Source of the DNA: JACDAN01 sp963827705
Lineage (GTDB): Bacteria > Actinomycetota > Thermoleophilia > Gaiellales > Gaiellaceae
Length of the DNA stretch: 64,000 nucleotides
Reading direction: 5' to 3'
Assembly: GCA_963827705.1 (NCBI GenBank)
Contig: CAWHBN010000013.1
Location: forward strand, 1-64,000
Under the pieces are notes generated by a model, which was given only the letters and a program-made list of their open reading frames with translations, was not told the DNA's origin and did not search any database. Position numbers and translations under genes: made by a program. Below are positions 60,774 through 64,000 of the stretch, piece after piece (the first letter of the stretch is position 1; the number at the start of each line of letters is the position of its first letter).

Positions 60774-61865
60774 ATGCGTAGGTCTCAGCTAGCAATCGTC
60801 AGCGCTTCGTTTTTCGCCGCTCTCGCCGTGGCCGGCAGCGCGACCGCTGAGCCGGCTTCCGTGTCGTCCAAGCAGGCCCAGGCGGAGTCGGTGATGGCGC
60901 AGATCCAGGCCCTCGACGGCTCGCTCGAGCACGCCGTGGACGCCTACAACCTGGCCAACGAGCGGCTCGAGGCGATCAGGGGCGACCTGAACGAGAACCG
61001 CGTGAACCTCCGCATCGCGGCCGAGAACCTCCGCACCGCCGAGAAGGTCCTCGCAGCACGGATGGTGGCGATCTACACCACCGATCAGAGCGATTCGACG
61101 CTGGACGTGCTCGTCGGGTCCCGCAGCCTCGAAGACCTCCTCGAAGGTCTGGAGACGGTGTCGCGGGTCTCCGAACAGGACACCGACGTCCTCACCGACG
61201 TCACCGGGTTCCGCGCCGACATGCGCCGCGCGCGGACCCGGCTGCGCCACGCCCGTGACCGGCAGGCCGACCTTGTGGCCGAGCGTGCCGCCGCCAAGGC
61301 GTCGATCGAGAGCAAGCTCTCCGAGCGGCAGCAGATGCTGTCGTCGATCAAGTCCGAGATCGCGGCGATTCGGGCGGCCGAGCAGCGGCGACAGGCCCAG
61401 CTCGCGGCGCAGGCGCGCGCCAGGCTGGCGGCGCCGCAGCCGCTGATCCCCGATCTGGCGACCTCCGAGCCCTCTACGCCGGCAGCGCCGACCGTGGTGC
61501 CACCCGCTCCGGCCGCCAAGTACGGCGGCGTGGTCGGCATCGCGATGCAGTACCTCGGCATCCCGTACGTGTACGGAGGTGCGAGCCCGTCGGGGTTCGA
61601 CTGCTCGGGCTTCATCATGTACGTCTTCTCGCAGGTCGGGGTCTCGCTCCCCCACAACGCCGCGGCGCAGTACGGCTACGGGACGCCTGTCGACCGCAGC
61701 CAGCTCCAGCCCGGCGACCTCGTCTTCTTCAACGGGCTCGGCCATGCCGGGATCTACGTCGGCGGTGGGTCGTTCATCCACTCGCCGCACACGGGCGACG
61801 TCGTGAAGATCTCGTCGATGTCCGGCTGGTACTCGTCGACGTACGTCGGCGCACGGCGACTCTAA
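60774..61865 (+). CDS. Secreted NlpC/P60 peptidoglycan endopeptidase with coiled coil
   Basis: 363 aa. The signal peptide is LAIVSASFFAALAVAGSATA, followed by a long coiled coil (about residues 30-210) including STLDVLVGSRSLEDLLEGLE, then a Pro/Ala linker. The catalytic domain starts GIAMQYLGIPYVYGGASPSG, with Cys277 in FDCSGFIMYVF and His324 in NGLGHAGIYVGGG. It resembles RipA and PcsB-like hydrolases that cut peptide stems during cell separation. TTG 60768, two codons upstream, has better spacing to GGGGGGCGG and may be the true start. The coiled coil is paralogous in layout to the divergent 3D-domain protein. Confidence 0.9.
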   Translation: MRRSQLAIVSASFFAALAVAGSATAEPASVSSKQAQAESVMAQIQALDGSLEHAVDAYNLANERLEAIRGDLNENRVNLRIAAENLRTAEKVLAARMVAIYTTDQSDSTLDVLVGSRSLEDLLEGLETVSRVSEQDTDVLTDVTGFRADMRRARTRLRHARDRQADLVAERAAAKASIESKLSERQQMLSSIKSEIAAIRAAEQRRQAQLAAQARARLAAPQPLIPDLATSEPSTPAAPTVVPPAPAAKYGGVVGIAMQYLGIPYVYGGASPSGFDCSGFIMYVFSQVGVSLPHNAAAQYGYGTPVDRSQLQPGDLVFFNGLGHAGIYVGGGSFIHSPHTGDVVKISSMSGWYSSTYVGARRL

Positions 61866-61876
61866 GCTCGACCGGC

Positions 61877-61882
61877 TACCCT
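61877..61882 (+). promoter_or_regulatory. Candidate -10 box (TACCCT) for the DUF4396 gene
   Basis: TACCCT ends 8 bases before GTG 61891, supporting that codon over the later ATGs as the start of the His-rich protein. Confidence 0.4.
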
Positions 61883-61890
61883 CCGCCTCC

Positions 61891-62386
61891 GTGCACGACC
61901 ATGCGCACCACGACCATGCGCACCATGCAGCACGCGCATGACCAGGGCTCGCTCAACCGCGTCGCCCTCTCGGCGACCGCCCACTGCCTGACCGGCTGCG
62001 CGATCGGCGAGGTCCTCGGCGTGATGATCGGCACGGCGCTCGGCTGGGGGAACTTCGAGACGATCATGCTCGCGATCGCCCTCGCGTTCCTCTTCGGCTA
62101 CTCGCTGACGATGCTGCCGCTGCTTCGCGCAGGGCTTGCGTTCGCCGCGGCCGTCCCGCTGGCTCTCGCCTCCGACACGCTCTCGATCGCGGTCATGGAG
62201 CTCGTCGACAACGCGATCCTGCTCGTCGTCCCGGGCGCGATGGAGGCGGGACTGGACACGCTGCTCTTCTGGGCTTCACTCGCCTTCGCGCTCCTCATCG
62301 CGGGCATCTGTGCGTACCCGGTCAACCGGTACCTGATCGCCCGCGGCAAGGGCCACGCGGTCGTGCACGCCTACCACGGCCACTAG
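61891..62386 (+). CDS. DUF4396-type membrane protein with His-rich N-terminus, probable frameshift
   Basis: About 165 aa, four or five transmembrane helices: HCLTGCAIGEVLGVMIGTAL, ETIMLAIALAFLFGYSLTML, then two more and AFALLIAGICAYPVNRYLIA. I recall the HCxxGCxxGE motif as typical of this family. From GTG 61891 one frame reads HDHAHHDHAHHA, a metal-binding-like run; an indel near 61930 would connect it to HDQGSLNRVALS. Without that correction the start would be ATG 61901, missing much of the His run. Function is unknown; metal handling is suggested only by the His-rich end. Confidence 0.75.
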
Positions 62387-62413
62387 GAGGGGATGGCGAA
62401 ATACCGGCTGTGC

Positions 62414-62523
62414 CGCCAGGCCGCCCTGCTCGCCCCCAGGACTGCGTCCTCAGTCGCGCCCGTATCGAACTGATACGGGCGCTCCCTGCGTCCTTGCCTG
62501 GGAACGAGCATTGCACCCTGGCG
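62414..62523 (+). repeat. Dispersed palindromic repeat, copy 4
   Basis: Outer stem CGCCAGG (62414-62420) with CCTGGCG (62517-62523); middle TGCTCG (62427-62432) with CGAGCA (62505-62510); CCCAGG (62435-62440) with CCTGGG (62497-62502). The core is GCGTCCTCAGTC, then a perfect inner hairpin GCGCCCGTATC-GAACT-GATACGGGCGC (62456-62482), then TCCCTGCGTCCTTG. Here GAA of the other copies is GGG, which completes pairing. It lies between convergent genes, 27 bases after the DUF4396 stop. Confidence 0.85.
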
Positions 62524-62548
62524 ACGAGCGCTATTCCGCCAACCCCTC

Positions 62549-64000
62549 CTAACGCGGCTGGGCGTACAGCGCCTCGATCTCCGAGGCGAAGTGCTCTCCG
62601 ACGATCTTGCGCTTGAGCTTCAGCGTCGGCGTGACCTCGTCGTGCTCGGGTGAGAAGTCCCGCTCGAGCACGACGAACCGCTTGACCTGCTCGAACGACG
62701 CCTTGCCGTCGTTCACCTCGTCCACGACCTCCTGGACCAGCCCCTGGGGGTCGCTCAGGCCCATTGCCGCCTCGTCCAGGGTGATCAGCGCGGTGAGGTA
62801 CGGCCGCCGGTCGCCGATCACGAGCGCCTGCGACACGTACTTGGAGGCCTTGAGCTCGTTCTCGATGTTCTGCGGCGAGACGTTCTTGCCGCCGGCGGTG
62901 ACGATGATGTCCTTCTTCCGGTCGGTGATCGCCAGGAAGCCGTCGTCGATCGACCCCACGTCGCCCGTGCGCAGCCAGCCGTCACCGTCGAGCACCTCGC
63001 GGGTGGCGGCCTCGTCCTTGTAATAGCCGCCGAAGACGTTGGGCCCGCGGATGAGCACCTCGCCGTCCTCCGCCGTCTTCACCTCGATCCCCGGGATGGC
63101 CGGCCCGACGGTGCCGAACCGGAAACGGCCCGGCATGTTCACGTTCGAGGCCGTCGTGCACTCGGTCTGCCCGTAGCCCTCGCAGATCAGGATGTCGATC
63201 GTGTGGAAGAACTCGGCGATCTCCTTCGCGAGCGGCGCGCCGCCCGAGATCGGCAGGCGCAGCCGTCCGCCAAGCTTCGCCTTGACCTTCGAGTAGACGA
63301 GCTTGTCCGCGATCCGGTGCTGCAGCGCGAGCCAAGCCGGAACCGATTCCCCCGCCTGCTCCTTTGCGCTGACTCGTTCGCCGACCCGGAGGGCCCAGTC
63401 GATCAGCTTCCGCTTGACGCCCGTCGCCTCGTCGAAGCTCGCCAGGACGGCCGTGTGAACCTTCTCGAACACGCGCGGGACGCTCGGAAGGACAGTCGGC
63501 TTGACCTCGGTGGCCACTTCCCCGACCCGTAGCGTGTCGGGACAGAAGGCGATCGAGGCGCCCACGTAGCCCGCCAGCAGGTGCAGGCAGCGGCCGAAGT
63601 TGTGGGCGAGCGGGAGGAACAGGAGGATCAGGTCGTCCGGGCCGATGAACGACGGGACGTCGTCGACGGCGCCGACCATCGAGTAGTAGTTGCGGTGCGA
63701 GATCATGCAGGCCTTGGGCGGCCCGGTCGTCCCCGACGTGTAGATGTAGGTGAAGAGGTCGTCCTCGCCGACCTCGGCGCGCGCCCTCTCCAGAGCGTCC
63801 GGGTTCTCGCCTGCGAACTCGCGGCCCTTCGCGCGGAGGTCGTCGAGGTCCTCGAACGAGAAGACGTGGCGCAGCTTCGGAAGGTTCGACCGCTCGGCGT
63901 CGACCTTGGCGCGTTGCTCGTCGTTCTCGACCAGGACGGCAACCGCGTCGGAGTGGTCGAGGATGTACGCGCAGTCCCCCGGCGGCAGGGATGGGTAGAT
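62549..64000 (-). CDS. Long-chain acyl-CoA synthetase (AMP-forming), 5' partial
   Basis: The last 483 residues; the start lies beyond the window. The AMP-binding P-loop YTSGTTGPPKACMISHRN is followed by PLAHNFGRCLHLLAGYVGAS, the LPISGGAPLAKEIAEFFH segment, the GYGQTECTTASNVNMPGRFR motif, DGWLRTGDVGSIDDGFLAIT, DRKKDIIVTAGGKNVSPQNI and the C-terminal catalytic Lys in TPTLKLKRK. It activates fatty acids to acyl-CoA through an acyl-AMP. The class with DxRKKDxIVTAGGKNVSPQ is the FadD/FadD15 type. Intact over the visible length. Confidence 0.93.
   Translation of the reverse strand: MYPSLPPGDCAYILDHSDAVAVLVENDEQRAKVDAERSNLPKLRHVFSFEDLDDLRAKGREFAGENPDALERARAEVGEDDLFTYIYTSGTTGPPKACMISHRNYYSMVGAVDDVPSFIGPDDLILLFLPLAHNFGRCLHLLAGYVGASIAFCPDTLRVGEVATEVKPTVLPSVPRVFEKVHTAVLASFDEATGVKRKLIDWALRVGERVSAKEQAGESVPAWLALQHRIADKLVYSKVKAKLGGRLRLPISGGAPLAKEIAEFFHTIDILICEGYGQTECTTASNVNMPGRFRFGTVGPAIPGIEVKTAEDGEVLIRGPNVFGGYYKDEAATREVLDGDGWLRTGDVGSIDDGFLAITDRKKDIIVTAGGKNVSPQNIENELKASKYVSQALVIGDRRPYLTALITLDEAAMGLSDPQGLVQEVVDEVNDGKASFEQVKRFVVLERDFSPEHDEVTPTLKLKRKIVGEHFASEIEALYAQPR

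Overview
High-GC chromosomal DNA from an actinobacterium, most likely class Thermoleophilia (Gaiellales/Solirubrobacterales-like; inferred from GC content, gene content and the style of the RpoB and ribosomal proteins, not proven). The middle of the window (about 19.9-57.3 kb) is one of the most conserved regions of a bacterial genome: tRNA-Met, rpmG-secE-nusG-rplKAJL-rpoBC, then str (rpsL-rpsG-fusA-tuf), S10, spc and alpha clusters without interruption through rplQ-truA, followed by ligA. Most junctions overlap by 1-4 bases, so translation is tightly coupled. Only a diguanylate cyclase gene, read in the opposite direction, separates rpoC from rpsL.

Left flank (1-19.9 kb): a conserved small protein cut by the window edge, a class III-type zinc alcohol dehydrogenase, a secreted metalloprotease, a GNAT acetyltransferase, two small minus-strand genes, then a long minus-strand block. 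Read 5' to 3', that block is hydantoinase/oxoprolinase A and B, an ABC ATPase, six ABC-2 permeases that form three tandem copies of an A-B pair, a DUF2277 protein and a berberine-bridge-type FAD oxidoreductase. After it come an HhH-GPD DNA glycosylase, an L,D-transpeptidase, a TOPRIM-domain protein and, divergent from that, a TetM/OtrA-like ribosomal protection GTPase.

Right flank (57-64 kb): cell-wall and regulatory genes. These are a PBP4-type carboxypeptidase, a small coiled-coil protein, a LuxR-type response regulator, two divergent coiled-coil peptidoglycan hydrolase-like proteins (3D domain and NlpC/P60), a His-rich DUF4396 membrane protein and a truncated long-chain acyl-CoA synthetase.

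Two patterns cut across the gene annotation. First, a palindromic repeat of about 90-110 bp occurs four times (17.1, 44.3, 51.8 and 62.5 kb), always in the same orientation. It has a near-invariant core and arms that differ between copies yet stay self-complementary; two copies sit inside the ribosomal operons. It is the best candidate here for an undescribed element. Second, many non-ribosomal genes have a TANNNT -10 box 6-8 bases before the start codon, which predicts leaderless mRNAs.

A caution: about 20 single-base frameshifts break otherwise intact genes, including essential ones (rpoC, rplX, rpsQ). They are best explained by sequencing or assembly indels. Such genes are annotated here as single features with the frameshift noted.
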